Source: Eurosta solidaginis
Taxonomy: Eukaryota; Arthropoda; Insecta; Diptera; Tephritidae
Direction: 5' to 3'
Length of the DNA stretch: 64,000 nucleotides
Assembly (NCBI RefSeq): GCF_040869045.1
Contig: NC_090324.1
Span: 59,239,346 to 59,303,345 of the forward strand
Shown here: positions 11,917-23,866 of the stretch, in pieces
How the letters are laid out: each line of letters opens with the position of its first letter
Numbering within the stretch: the first letter of the stretch is position 1
Made by a program: the position numbers and the translations under genes
The notes under the pieces: generated by a model
Database searches by the model: none
What the model saw: the letters and a program-made list of their open reading frames with translations, nothing else
What the model was told of the DNA's origin: nothing

Positions 11917-13436
11917 TATACGAAGCGCTTAATAAATGTGAAGTAAGAAGACTAGTCCAGCTCGTTTTCGATCCTCCGAAATTATATTTCAAAAAAGGAA
12001 AGAAAATTTGTAGTGAAATAAATATAGAAAATCAAATTGTTGAGGCGAAGATTGACTTAGGCCGATTCTTTACCAGGCTTATGGAAAAAGCCGGCAATTT
12101 GGGAATTAAGAAAATACACTTGTCCTTAGGAGACAAATTGTTTAATTATACTCGAGTAGACACATTTAAGGAAATAGGTACCAAAGTTCTCAAAAATTTA
12201 ACTATTGCATTAACTCCGGAGGTTATGCATGTGACGGAAAATGATAAAATTAAAAAGATTCTTCAAAAATATCACGATGATCCTGTTAATGGTGGCCACC
12301 CAGGAATCAATCGTACAACTAATAAAATAAGACAAAAATATTACTGGAAAAATATGAAAAATGATATAAGAAAATATATAAAGAAATGCGACAATAGCAA
12401 TAAGAATAAAATTAATAAAAATTCAAAAGAACCAATGATTTTAACTGAAACACCACCAAAGGCGTTCGAAACAGTACAAATAGATACAATTGGACCTTTA
12501 CCAAGATCATTAAATGGAAACGAATACGCTGTCACTCTAATATGTGATTTGACTAAATATTTAATTGCAATTCCTATTCAGAGCAAACATGCAAAAACAG
12601 TAGCCAGAGCCATATTCTAGAATTTCATATTAATTTATGGAAGTATGAAAACAATAATAACGGATATGGGATCTGAATATAAAAATAGCCTGTTTGAAGA
12701 ACTATGTAAACTTCTCAATATTGAGCACAAAACATATACGCCGTATCACCACTAAACTTTAGGCACTATTGAAGGTATTCATAGAACTTTCAATGAATAT
12801 GTGCGCTCATACATATCAATTAACAAAGATGACTGGGATGAATATCTCAAATATTTTGCATACTGTTACAATACTACCCCATCTACAGTCCATAACTATT
12901 GTCCATTTGAATTGATCTTTGGCAAGAAACCCCAGACTTACGAATTTTTACAAGAAAATACGGTAAGCCCATTGTACAATTATGAGGCTTACGATAAAGA
13001 AATTAAATATAGGTTACAAATAGCACAGGATAGAGCCTTTAAATTAGTTAAAGAGGCTAAAGAAAAACAAAAAATTAGTTATGATAAAAATATTCACTAT
13101 AAGGAAATAAAAATAGGAGATGTAGTGTTAGTAAAAAACGAAACAGGTCATAAGTTAGATAGTAGATATAAAGGGCCTTTTAGAGTAGTAAATATCGATG
13201 AAAACAAAAATTTTACATTAATCCCCTATAAGGTAGAAGAAATAGATGAAAATAATAATTTTACTCCAATACCCTATAAAGAAGAAAATTCTAATAATAA
13301 AAATAATGATACTTTCATCCCATCTAGAATAGGAAACGAAGATAAGCAAAAATTTCTCAGTAACATAGAGAATAGCAATATCATAAATAATAAGAAAATA
13401 AAAATACACAAAAATAGACTTAAATTAGTAGAATAA
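11917..13436 (+). pseudogene. pol: Integrase of G1, broken
   Basis: Frames 12081-12620 and 12801-13436 hold a GGHPGINRT zinc-binding half-site, the first catalytic Asp in IDTIGPLP, the second in TDMGSEYKN (about 12665), and a Glu region TIEGIHRTF (about 12770), matching the D,D-E core. Stops lie at 12618-12620 and near 12754. The second Cys pair of the zinc finger looks lost (KKCDNSN). The C-terminus is Asn/Lys-rich and includes a GDVVLVKNETG segment. Integrase would insert the cDNA. Confidence 0.85.
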
Positions 13437-13529
13437 GAAAATGTTCAACCTACAAACATAAAATACAAAAGTAGAATTTATTTATACATATAGAATGCTC
13501 ATGCATTCTCCAAATGCATAAGCATTCTA

Positions 13530-13541
13530 AAAAAAAGGAGA
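13530..13541 (+). promoter_or_regulatory. Polypurine tract of G1
   Basis: An A/G run ending GGAGA directly precedes the 3' LTR at 13542, the usual place for plus-strand DNA priming. Confidence 0.6.
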
Positions 13542-13994
13542 TGTAGTGTAAACAGCCAACAATTTAATCCCAAATATTTAAATCAGTCTAATATGCTAAC
13601 CTGCTACAAAAATAGTCTGGATGTTCATCAACACATAAATATGCATTTGAGAATTAATGCTGACACAGCCATTAAAGCAGGTGTGTACAACGTATAACCA
13701 AACCAATTTGAATTCCAGCAAATTTGCAGGGTTTGCATTTCCCATAGAAGTCGCAGCTCAACACAAATGTGTAGGTACATATTTTGTGTCGAGTTGTATG
13801 TAGGTATATAAGTATGTATTCTTAAGGTAGATATGCATGTAAGTATGTATGCTTAAATGTAAATAGGTATGTAAGAATATGTTTAGAATACTTTAATATA
13901 AATAAGCTGAAATATTTGAATAAAGGCACATTCATAAATTCGTAATTCATTCATCAACGTCACAGTTCTTTTTATTACATTTGAACCTTTTATA
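13542..13994 (+). repeat. 3' LTR of G1
   Basis: 453 bp, the partner of 7078-7530, followed at once by the target duplication TAAT at 13995-13998. Confidence 0.9.
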
Positions 13995-14013
13995 TAATGT
14001 CCCGCCAATATTT

Positions 14014-17000
14014 TTATACTCAGTTGATCAGAGCTCGCAGAGTATATTAACTTTAATTGGATAACGGTTGGTTGTACAGGTATAAAGGAATCGAGATAGA
14101 TATAGACTTCCATATATCAAAATCATCAGGATCGAAAAAAAATTTGATTGAGCCATGTTCGTCCGTCCGCCCGTTAACACGATAACTTGAGTAAATTTTG
14201 AGGTATCTTCATAAAATTTGGTATGTAGGTTCCTGAGCACTCATCTCAGATCGGTATTTAAAATGAACATTATCGGACTATAACCACGCCCATAAAGCGA
14301 TGAAACTTGGTAGGTGAGTTGAGCTTATGACGCAGAATAGAAAATTAGTAAAATTTTGGACAATGGGCGTGGCACCGCCCACTTTTAAAAGAAGGTAATT
14401 TATAATTTTGCAAGCTGTAATTTGGCAGTCGTTGAAGATATCATGATGAAATTTGGCAGGAACGTTACTCCTAATACTATATGTATGTTTAATAATAATT
14501 AGCAAAATCGGAGAAGGACCACGCCCATTTAAAAAAAAAAAAATTTTTAAGTAAAATTTTAACAAAAAATTTAATATTTTTACAGTATATAAGTAAATTA
14601 TGTCAACATTCAGCTCCAGTAATGATATGGTGCAACAAAGTACAAAAATAAAAGAAAATTTCAAAATAGGCGTGGATCCGCCCTTTTTCATTTAATTTGT
14701 CTAGGATACTTTTAATGCCATAAGTCGAACAAAAATTTACCAATCCTTTTGAAATTTGGTAGAGGCATAGATTTTATGACGCTAATTATTTTCTGTGAAA
14801 ATGGGCGAATCGTTTGAAGCCACGCCCAGTTTTTATACACAGTCGTCCGTCTGTCCTTCCGCATGGCCGTTACCACGATAACTTGAGCAAACATCGACAT
14901 ATATTTACTGAACTTAGTTCACGTAATTACCTGTACACACTTTATCTTGGTATAAAAAATGAACGAAATCCGACTATGACCACGCCCACTTTTTCGATAT
15001 CGAAAATTACGAAAATGAAAAAAAATGCCATAATTCTATACCAAATACGTAAAAAGGGATGAAACATGGTAATTGGATTGGTTTATTGACGCGAAATATA
15101 ACTTTAGAAAAAACTTTGTAAAATGGTTGTGACACCTACCATATTAAGTAGAAGAAATTGAAAAAGTTCTGCAGGGCGAAATAAAAAACCCTTGAAATCT
15201 TGGCAGGTATTACATATATAAATAAATTAGCGGTATCCAACAGATGATGTTCTGGGTCACCCTGGTCCACATTTTGGTCGATATCTGGAAAACGCCTTCA
15301 CATATACAACTACCACCACTCCCTTTTAAAACTCTCATTAATACCTTTAATTTGATACCAATATCGTACAAACACATTCTAGAGTCATCCCTGGTCCACC
15401 TTTATGGCGATATCTCGAAAAGGCGTCCACCTATAGAACGAAGGCCCACCCCCTTTTAAAAGTACTCATTAACACCTTTCATTTGATACCCATATCGTAC
15501 AAACAAATTCTAGAGCCACCGCTGGTCCACCTTTATTGCGATACCTTGAAAAGGCAACCACCTATAGAACTAAGGCCCACTCCCTTTTTTGGGCATGGCA
15601 CCGCCCACTTTTAAAAGAAGGTAATTTAAAATTTTGCAAGCTGTAATTTGGCAGTCGTTGATATCGTGATGAAATTTGGCAGGAACGTTACTCCTAATAC
15701 TATATGTATGTTTAATAAAAATTAGCAAAATCGGAGAACGACCACGCCCACTTTAAAAAAATTTTTTTTAAGCCAAATATTAACAAAAAAATTTAAAATC
15801 TTTACAGTATATAAGTAAATTATGTCAACATTCAACTTCAGTAATGATATGGTGCAACAAAATGTAAAAATAAGAGAAAATTTCAAAATGGGCGTGGCTC
15901 CGCCCTTTTTCATTTAATTTGTCTAGGATACTTTTAATGCCATAAGTCGAACAAAAATTTACCAATCCTTGTGAAATTTGGTAGGGGCTTAGATTCTGGG
16001 ACGATAACTTATTTCTGTGAAAAGGGGCGAAAGCGGTTGAAGCCACGCCCAGTTTTTATACACAGTCGACCGTCTGCCCTTCCGCTCTGCCGTTAACACG
16101 ATAACTTCAGCAAAAATCGATATATCTTTACTAAACTCAGTTCACGTACTTACATGAACTCACTTTGTATTGGTATAAAAAATGGCCAAAATCGGACTAT
16201 GACCACGCCCACTTTTTCGATATCGAAAATTACGAAAAAAAATGCCATAATTCTATAACAAATACGAAAAAAGGGATGAAACATGGTATTTGGATTAGTT
16301 TATTGACGCAAAATATAACTTTAGAAAAAAACTTTGTAAAATGGGTGTGACACCTACCATATTAAGTAGAATGAAATGAAAAAGTTCTGCAGGGCGAAAA
16401 AAAAACCCTTGAAATCTTGGCAGGAATACAGTTCGTGGTATTATATATATAAATAAATTAGCGGTATCCAACAGATGATGTTCTGGGTCACCCTGATCCA
16501 CATTTTGGTCGATATCTGGAAAACGCCTTCACATATACAACTACCACCACTCCCTTTTAAAAGCCTCATTAATACCTTTAATTTGATACCAACATCGTAC
16601 AAATATATTCTAGAGTCACCCCTGGTCCACGTTAATGGCGATATCTCGAAAAGGCGTCCACCTATAGAACTATGGCCCACTCCCTTTTAAAATACTCATT
16701 AACACCTTTCGTTTGATACCCATATTGTACAAACGCATTCTAGAGTCACCCCTGGTCCACCTTTATGGCGATATCTCGAAAAGGCGTCCACCTATAGAAC
16801 TAAGGCCCACTCCCTTTTAAAATGTTCATTAACCCCTTTCATTTGATACCCATATCGTACAAACAAATTCTAGGGCCACCCCTGGTCCACCTTTATGGCG
16901 ATATCTCGAAACGGCGTCCACCTATGGAAATAAGGATCACTCCCTTTTAAAATACTCATTAACACCTTTCATTTGATACCCATATCGTACAAACAAATTC

Positions 17001-17243
17001 TAGAGTCAACCCTGATCCACCTTTATGGCGATATCCCTAAATGGCGTCCACCTATAGAACTATGGCCCACTCCCTCTTAAAATACTCTTTTATACCTTTC
17101 ATTTGATACACATGTCATAAAAACACATTCCAGGGTTACCCTCGAATCATTTTCCTACATGGTTATTTTCCCTTATGTTGCCACCATAGCTCTCAACTGA
17201 GTATGTAATGTTCGGTTACACCCGAACTTAACCTTCCTTACTT
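14014..17243 (+). mobile_element. Helitron-like non-autonomous element NA2, inverted copy of NA1
   Basis: Reading left to right it opens with TATACTCAGTTGATCAGAGCTC and a matching GAGTATA, and closes with a GTTCGG...CCGAAC hairpin followed by CCTTACTT; that is the reverse of NA1. It has an internal direct duplication: the landmark GGCACCGCCCACTTTTAAAA occurs near 14369 and 15598, and GATGATGTTCTGGGTCACCC near 15242 and 16473, so about 1.23 kb is present twice. The 130-bp units are split into two blocks (about 15245-15590 and 16476-17160). No coding capacity. Confidence 0.65.
15245..17160. repeat. 130-bp tandem units of NA2 in two blocks
   Basis: Units matching those at 4029-5764, on the opposite strand, occupy about 15245-15590 and 16476-17160. 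A second copy of the unique NA segment separates the blocks. Confidence 0.8.
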
Positions 17244-17640
17244 GTTATTATAATGTTAGACAACAACAGTTTACCTGTAGCTGATATATGTACATATATA
17301 TGTATGCTGAGCGCGACGTACAGTTGAAGTTGAAGTTGTTTTTGTCAAAATTTGTTTATATTTACGGTATTTATTTGTTTACATGATGTTGTTTATATTC
17401 GTTTCATATGTAATCTTTTAAAATTAGTCGATCAGGCACAGCCAAGAGTGTAAGTTGTGTTATAGTGATGTATGTAAAATGCACTTTTTGATGTTTTTAA
17501 TCTTTTTAGTCCTGATGATGATCTCAGATTGAGGTCGAAATATCGATCAATTATTAAACAAATATATTTATTGAAACATATTATGCGTGACTTTGAGCTC
17601 GAAAAATTGAATAATTTAAATATTGAAGGCCAAAAAACAA
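17244..17640 (+). other. 3' untranslated region of Penelope A
   Basis: The end of this segment (CCTGATGATGATCTCAG, then GAGGTCGAAATATCGA, then GAGCTCG) parallels the 3' region of the Penelope pair at 37732-37860 and 42545-42672. It therefore closes the element that begins at 2826. It contains no reading frame. Confidence 0.65.
17512..17549 (+). ncRNA. Hammerhead-ribozyme-like motif, Penelope A
   Basis: The core CTGATGA is followed by one extra T, a six-pair stem (GATCTC with GAGGTC, one G-T wobble) around a five-base loop, then GAAA and TATC. Penelope-like elements are known to carry small hammerhead variants with almost no stem III. The extra T and the weak stem I make cleavage uncertain. 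Confidence 0.45.
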
Positions 17641-17661
17641 CAAATAAAAATTATAAAGGTA

Positions 17662-18145
17662 GTCCTTAAAATTTGTTATCATCTTTTTATTTTCAATTTT
17701 TTAGAACTGCCTACAAAAAGGCAATTGCAACTTTGATTAGTAATTTAACTAATTTCTAAGTGAAAATACTTATCTTAATTTATTTGTTCAAAATAGCAAG
17801 ATTTAATAGAATTACACTGGCGAAAACAACACTGGCGAAAACAACAGAATTCCACCTCGCATCATAAAAAGAGAATTCCACCTCGTTTGTCAGCTACTTA
17901 ATTTGCACAGCTGAAAATCGTGGTGAAATTCGCATATGCCTGAAAGTGTAAAAGAATCGTGGTGAAAGTCGCGTACGCCTAAAAGTATGCAAGGACGTGC
18001 ATTGAGTTGGGCCTTCAACGGGGTGGAATTCTACAACGCCTGCAACACTCAGGAGGTTAGCCATGAAGGTATGGCCCAATCTTATAAATAGTTCGACTTG
18101 TGCGTTACGTAGCTCATATTTCTTGATCAAACATTGCACTGTCAC
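17662..18145. repeat. Unidentified dispersed repeat R, copy 1
   Basis: It shares a long stretch with 20619-21112, including CTGCCTACAAAAAGGCAATT, a doubled GAATTCCACCT motif and TGCATTGAGTTGGGCCTTCA. Copy 1 stops at CATTGCACTGTCAC and is followed by other repeat DNA and SINE copy 1. I do not recognise the family. Confidence 0.7.
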
Positions 18146-18153
18146 TATGATAT

Positions 18154-18525
18154 GTGGTGGCCACCGTGGTGTGATGGTAGCGTGCTCCGCCTATCACACC
18201 GTATTCCCTGGGTTCAACTCCCGGGCAAAGCAACATCAAAATTTTAGAAATAAGATTTTTCAATTAGAAGAAAATTTTTCTAAGCGGGGTCACCCCTCGG
18301 CAGTGTCTGGCAAGCGCTCCGATTGTATTTCTGCCATGAAAAGCTCTCAGTGAAAACTCATCTGCCTTGCAGATGCCGTTCGGAGTCGGCATAAAAACAT
18401 GTAGGTCCCGTCCGGCCAATTTGTAGGGAAAAATCAAGAGGAGCACGACGCAAATTGGAAGAGAAGCTCGGCCTTAGATCTCTTCGGAGGTTATCGCGCC
18501 TTACATTTATTTTATTTTTTATTTT
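18154..18525 (+). mobile_element. tRNA-derived SINE, copy 1
   Basis: About 370 bp with an RNA polymerase III A box (TGGTGTGATGG, 18167-18177) and B box (GGTTCAACTCC, 18211-18221), a tRNA-unrelated body, and a T-rich 3' end. The target duplication TATGATAT lies at 18146-18153 and 18526-18533. Close copies are at 33746 and 51504. It needs a LINE for movement; which one is not shown. Confidence 0.9.
18167..18221 (+). promoter_or_regulatory. Split pol III promoter of SINE copy 1
   Basis: A box at 18167-18177 and B box at 18211-18221 are spaced as in tRNA genes. The B box matches GGTTCRANNCC. The tRNA-like head also reads as a degenerate cloverleaf ending CCCGGGCAAAGC. Confidence 0.7.
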
Positions 18526-18533
18526 TATGATAT

Positions 18534-19079
18534 ATTAAAATATGTATCACCGAGTTTCACGTTTATACTTTCTAAATTAAGGGAGAAATGGCCAAAAATC
18601 TTACTATCTGAACGATCGGTTGTATGGGATATAACTATATATAGCTCCGATCAAAGTGATTTTTTCAGGATATCTTCTATGATATATTAGAATATATATT
18701 ACCGAGTTTCACGTTTATTTTTTCTAAATTGCGGCATGAATAACCAAAATTGTCTTATCTGAACGATCGGTTGTATGGGAGATATATGTTGTCCGATCCT
18801 ACCGGATCCTACAAATGTCTAATATACATAATACAAAAATACATCCTTGTGCCAAATTTCATTGATATATCTCAAAATTTGAAGGACTAGTTTGCTTTCA
18901 AACAGACAGACGGACGGACAGATGGACGGACGGACAGACGGACATGGCTATTTTCTATGGCTAGTTCGTCGCCCTGATCAATTCGGTATACTTAATGGTG
19001 AGTCTATCTTCTATATTTCTCAACGTTACAAACAGCGGACCAAAGTTAATATACCATTTCATGTTCATGAAAGGTATAA
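18534..19079 (+). mobile_element. Helitron-like element NA3, right-hand part
   Basis: Two imperfect repeats of about 150 bp start near 18531 and 18680 (GATATATTA...ACCGAGTTTCACGTTTAT, then CTGAACGATCGGTTGTATGGG). A run of GACGGACGGACAGA follows, and the segment ends TTCATGAAAGGTATAAAAAT next to pol codons. The end resembles NA1 (GAGTATAAAAA). The CTGAAC-ATCGGTTGTATG module recurs in the arrays at 26413-27737 and 55267-55766. The left end is missing; a plausible left end is at 23972. Confidence 0.5.
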
Positions 19080-20513
19080 AAATAGTAATGATACAGAAAA
19101 ATTAAAAAGACTAACCAAAAACTTTCCAAAATTTGTCAATTCTCAATTAACATCATTACGCACAGAATTCATACACATATTTGCACTAGAAACAGAACCA
19201 ATCTCTTCCAATACTTTTTATGAATAAAAACTACACATGAAAGACGACACCCCAGTTTACATAAAAAACTACAGATTGCCTCAGACAAAAAAGGGGAGAT
19301 AAGCAAACAGGTTAATAAGCTAATCGAATATGACATAATAGAACCTTCCATATCAGAATATAACAGCCCAATCTTACTAGTCCCTAAAAAATCACTTCCA
19401 GGCCATACAGAGAAAAGATAGAGATTGGTTGTTGATTATAGACAAGTCAATAAAAAGCTAGCAGCGGATAAATTTCCACTCCCAAGAATTGATGACATTC
19501 TAAATCAACTTGGAAGAGCCAAATATTTTTCATGCCTAGTCCTTATGTTAGGCTTCCATCAAATAGAAGTAGACCCGGACTCTAGGGATATAACTTCATT
19601 CACAGCCGAAGACGGCACATACAGATTCAAAAGGCTACCGTATGGATTAAAAGTAGCACCTAATTCGTTCCAAAGAATGATGACATTAGCGTTCGCAGGC
19701 CTCAAACCTTCCCAAGCGTTTCTCTACATGGATGATTTGGTTGTATTAGGTTGTACGGAAAAACATTTGTTAAAAAACCTAAGAGACGAGTTCTCCACCT
19801 ATAGGAAATACAACCTAAAGTTACATCCAGATAAATGCCTATTTTTATGCAAGGAAGTAACCTACTTAAGACTTAAGTGCACAAGCAAGGGAATATTACC
19901 CGACCCAAGCAAATTTGAAACAGTTCAAAACTACCCAATACCCCAAACAGCCAATGAAGTTGAGAGGTTCGTAGCGTTCTGCAACTATTACAGAAGATTT
20001 GTACCGAATTTCGCTGAATACTCAAGAAAACTAAGCAGGCTTTGCAAAAAGAATGTTTCCTTCGATTGGACAGAAGAATGTCAAATATCTTTTGTCTACC
20101 TAAAAGAAGCATTAATTGGTCCAAAACTTTTGTAATACCCAGACTTCAATAAAGAATTCTGCACAAAAACAGACGCTAGTGGGTATGCTTGCGGAGCAGT
20201 CCTTAGCCAAGAACACGAAGGCAAACAATTACCAATTGCTTACGATTCTAGATCTTTCACAAAAGGTTAAACCAACAAAGCTACAATAGGGAAAGAATTA
20301 GCGGCAATACATTGGGCCATAACCTTTTTCAGACCATACGTCTATGGCAGAAAATTCATAATTAAGACCGACCACCGCCCTTTAACATACATTTTCTCGA
20401 TGAAGAGCCCTTCGTCTAAATTAACAAGAGTAAGACTCGATTTAGAGGAGTATGATTTTGAAGTGGAGTACATTGCTGGAAAAGAAAACCACGTCGCAGA
20501 CGCATTGTCTCGC
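19080..20513 (+). pseudogene. pol: 412-like pol fragment (RT and RNase H), element G3 right half
   Basis: The region encodes the RT N-terminal linker (TEKLKRLTKNFP), VVDYRQVNK, LPRIDDILNQLGRA, the YMDD active site (about 19726-19737), the connection with RFVPNFAEYSRKL, and RNase H with KTDASGYACGAVLS and TDHRPLTYIF, ending at ADALSRV. In-frame stops lie at 19225-19227, 19420-19422, 20133-20135 and near 20268, and small indels occur near 19290. It is the same family as G1 and retains the RT-RNase H connection that G1 lacks. No gag, integrase or LTR is attached. Confidence 0.85.
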
Positions 20514-20618
20514 GTTCATAATTTTAAATTCCAAAATTCTTTTACAAGAGCTATTGTTAAAGCTTTTTAGTCAAAATTAAACAAGACTATGTCTGCATTA
20601 AAGGAAAAATTGCCTTAA

Positions 20619-21535
20619 ATTTAGTCCTTAAAACTTTTTATCATCTTTTTATTTTAAATTTTTTAGTACTGCCTACAAAAAGGCAATTGCAACTTTGATT
20701 AGTTATTTAAGTAATTCCTAATTGAAAATTCTTATCTTTATTTATTTGTTCAAAATAGCAAGATTTAATAGAATGAGTGGAATTTTTGCTGACAACACTG
20801 GCGAAAACAACAGAATTCCACCTTGCATCATAACAAGAGAATTCAACCTCGTTTGTCAGCTACTTAATTTGCACAGCTGAAAACCGTGGTGAAATTTGCA
20901 TACGCCTGAAAGTGTAAAAGAATCGTGGTGAAAGTTGCATACGCCTTAAAGTATGCAAGGACGTGCATTGAGTTGGGCCTTCAACGAGGTGGAATTCTAC
21001 AACGCCTGCAACACTCAGAAGGCTAGCCATGAAGGTATGGCCTAATCTTATAAATAGTTCGACTTGTGCGTTACGTAGTTCAAATTTTTTGATCAAACAT
21101 TGCACTGTCACCGAGTTTTAAACTATATTTCAGGTTTCAAGTCTCTAGATATCCAGGAAGTTAGTTAAAAATCGATTGCAAGATTCCCAATTTAGAAATA
21201 ATTTTCTCAATATCTCGATCCATGCGCCACCTAGCAGAAATTTTTTGATAAAATATTGCATTGTCACCGGGTTCTGACTTACGGCTCAAGTTTCATGTCC
21301 CTAGCTCATCGGGAAGTTACTCGAAAATCGACCGCACAATTCCCCCTCTTTTTAAAGGATTTGCAGTTATCTTGACTAGCGCCCCACCTAGCGGAACTTG
21401 GTTTTCTATAGGTTGTATTATCACCAGGGCTCTAACCAAGTGCCAAGTTTCAAGTCTCTAGGTAACCGGGAAGTTAGTTAAAAATGGATTGAAAAATTCC
21501 CAAATTGAAATTTGTTTTCTTTCTATCTCGATCCG
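20619..21535. repeat. Unidentified dispersed repeat R, copy 2 with about 150-bp tandem units
   Basis: The first 490 bp match 17662-18145. The sequence then continues as three loosely similar units starting near 21095, 21249 and 21410, each with a CATTGCACTGTCACCGAG-like or TATTATCACCAGG-like landmark and AAGTTTCAAGTC(TCTAG). No coding frame is convincing. Confidence 0.6.
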
Positions 21536-21540
21536 CGATT

Positions 21541-22292
21541 AGAAGAAGGCTATTCCTGTATGGTGGAAGATGAGTACTTTATCCCCAGTTGAGACCACGT
21601 AATGCAAAAATTAAAAACCGTCTCTGGACAAACTCAATCCGATCAATATGGACTTGAGAGAGAGACCAAACACATAAACAGTACTCGAGAATAGGACGTA
21701 CCAGCGAGGTCTTTAGCCCAAAGTTTGATAAAACCTAATACACCAGTTGCTTTGTTTATAGTGGTCGAAATAAGTGTGGTAAAACTTAATTTCGGGTCAA
21801 AAATAACACCTAGATCAGTTACAGCAGATATCCGCTTCAGAGGGTTGCCGTTAAGTATATAAGATGACAGGACCGGCTTCACACGATGAAAAGTCATTTG
21901 CTTACATTTAGAGCAGTTCAAAAAAAGTAAACTTGCAGTACACCAGCTTTGAAATGAGTCAAGATCGGCCTGAAGCTGAATAAAACTGAACAAGTTTGAA
22001 GGCAGATATGTGTAACAAAGTTTTACATCATCTGCGTACATAAAAACTCCAGAATGTAAGATAAACTTTGGTAAAGAGTAATGGACCCAAATGGCTACCC
22101 TGGGGCAAGCCAGAAGTTACATCATACGACTTTGAAAGATTGTTGTTGAAGAAAACACGCTGAGTCCTATTTTCAAGATAACTTGAAATCCAACCTAATA
22201 AATAAATAAAATTGGAGCGCGCCACTAAATATTTAGAAAAATCAATAGCTTTACCAGATCTTTTGAAACGCTTATAGAGCCCAGATTTAATA
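21541..22292 (-). pseudogene. Jockey-type LINE RT fragment
   Basis: The minus strand encodes WISSYLENRTQRVFF and SGLPQGSHLGPLLF (22028-22225), then after a frameshift YADDVKLCY with the catalytic Asp pair, LNCSKCKQM and ISAVTDLGVIFDPKLSF (21643-22041). A further frame continues to about 21541 with VHIDRIE...RRFLIFALRGL. This order is typical of the RT palm-to-C-terminus of jockey/CR1-type LINEs. The 5' part is missing where the RTE fragment's 3' tail abuts at 22293, and the 3' UTR is absent. Confidence 0.8.
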
Positions 22293-23862
22293 TTACTTAC
22301 TTACTTAATTGGCGCTTAACCCGGTTATGGCCGTCCAACAAGGCGCGCTAGTCGCTCCTTCGCTCCACCAGCCGGCGCCAATTGGTCACATCAAGGGAGT
22401 TTAAATCGTTTTCCATCTGGTCCTTCCAACGGAGTGGGGGCCGCCCTCTACCTCTGCTTCCATAGGCGGGTTCCGATAGAAACACTCTCTTGACCGGAGC
22501 ATCATCTTTCATTCGCATAACATAGCCTAGCCAGCGCAGCCGCTGCGTTTTAATTCGCTGGACTATGTTGATGTCTGCGTATAGCTCGTACAGCTCATCA
22601 TTAAATCTTCTTCGGTACTCGCCATCGCCAACGCGTAGAGGTCCATATACCTTTCGAAGAACTTTTCTCTCGAACACTCCCAAAGCCGCTTCATCTGCTG
22701 TTGTCATGGTCCATGCTTCTGCCCCATACAGCAGGACGGGTACGATGAGTGACTTGTAGAGTATGATTTTCGTTCGCCGAGAGAGGACTTTACTTTTCAA
22801 TTGCCTACCTAGTCCAAAGTAGCATTTATTGGCAAGATTGATTCTTCGCTGGATTTCAGTGCTGATGTTGTTGCTAGTGTTGATGCTGGTTCCCAAATAA
22901 ACGAAGTCTTTTACTATTTCGAAATTAAGGCTGCCAACAATAGCGTGGTTGCAAAGGCGCATATGCGCTGACTCTTTGCTCGATGACAACAGATACTTCG
23001 TTTTGTCCTCATTCACCATCAAACCCATCTTTACCGCTTCTTTTTCTAGTTTGGAGTAAGCAGAACTAACAGCGCGGGTGTATAGGCCGATGATATCAAT
23101 GTCATCAGCATATGTCAGTAATTGTACGCTTTTATAGTATATTGTTCCAGTGCGGTAAGTTCTGCAGCTAGTATAATTGTCTCCAGCATCAAATTAAATA
23201 AATCGCACGATAGAGGTCACCCTGTCTGAAACCTCGTTTAGTTTCGAAAGGCTCGGAGAGGTCCTTCCCAATTCTGACTGAGCTGATGTTGTTGCTCAAC
23301 GTCATTTTGTACAGCCGTATAAGTTTTGCGGGGAAACCAAGTTCAGACATAGCGGCATATAGGCAGCTCTTTTTCGTGCTGTCGAAGGCGGCTTTAAAGT
23401 CGACGAAGAGGTGATGTGTGTCGATTCTCTTTTCACGGGTTTTTTCCATGATTTGGCGCATTGTGAAAATCTGGTCGATGGTAGATTTACCAGGTCACGG
23501 TGGGCTTCAATCTTTCGCACAATACACTTGAAAGAACCTTATATGCGATATTAAGAAGGCCGATTCCACGATAGTTGGTGCATTTTGCAGTATCCCCCTT
23601 CTTGTGGACTGGGCAAAGAACACTTATATTCCAACCGTCGGACATGCACTCATCCGCCCATATTTTTCTAAGAAGCTGCTGCATGCGCCTTACCAACTCC
23701 TCGCCACCGTACTTGAATAGCTCCGCAGGCAATCCATCAGCGCCCACGACCTTGCTGTTTTTCAATCTGGTTATTGCTATTCTAGCTTCATCATTATCGG
23801 GCGGGGGGACAGTTATTCCATCATCACCGATTTCGGGATCGGGTTCTTCATCTCCAAACTTT
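22293..23862 (-). pseudogene. RTE-type LINE fragment (RT region)
   Basis: Three minus-strand pieces fall in order. 23487-23765 has NSKVVGADGLPAELFKYGG and NYRGIGLLN. 23189-23461 has HLFVDFKAAFDS and RGFRQGD. 22348-23028 has VNEDKTKYLLSS, FVYLGTSIN, LYGAEAW and RLRWLGYVMRM...GRPPLRWKDQ. The last motifs are the C-terminal signature of RTE-clade LINEs. The YADD region between the second and third pieces is frameshifted. The 3' end carries short TTAC repeats (22293-22306), an RTE-like tail. The apurinic endonuclease half is missing beyond 23862. Confidence 0.85.
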
Positions 23863-23866
23863 CGTC

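Larger units (their letters stand above)
7078..13994 (+). mobile_element. 412/mdg1-like Ty3/gypsy element G1, full length
   Basis: Two 453-bp LTRs (7078-7530, 13542-13994) bound the element, and the 4-bp target duplication TAAT lies at 7074-7077 and 13995-13998. Between them are a TGGCGA primer-binding site, a small upstream frame, gag, protease, RT, RNase H and integrase in the order of Ty3/gypsy elements. There is no env. The coding parts carry several stops, frameshifts and an internal deletion of roughly 110-120 codons between RT and RNase H. The near-identical LTRs point to a fairly recent insertion despite this damage. Likely of the 412/mdg1 lineage, judging from the upstream small frame, the Asn-rich gag end and the type of primer site. 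Confidence 0.9.
2826..17640 (+). mobile_element. Penelope-like element A, 5'-truncated and interrupted
   Basis: Pieces on the plus strand follow one another in element order: RT and the start of the GIY-YIG nuclease (2826-3858), the nuclease tail (6818-7077), a few bases after 13998, and a 3' untranslated region with a hammerhead-like motif (17244 to about 17640). They match the better preserved Penelope pair at 37717-42670. Three younger insertions separate them: a Helitron-like repeat, the 412-like element G1, and an inverted second Helitron-like repeat. The 5' end is truncated inside the RT coding region. The 3' boundary near 17640 is approximate. Confidence 0.75.

Noticed and set aside
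18154..18230. Functional tRNA gene
   Set aside because: The head has A and B boxes but an imperfect cloverleaf, continues into a 300-bp body and is flanked by target duplications: it is a SINE.
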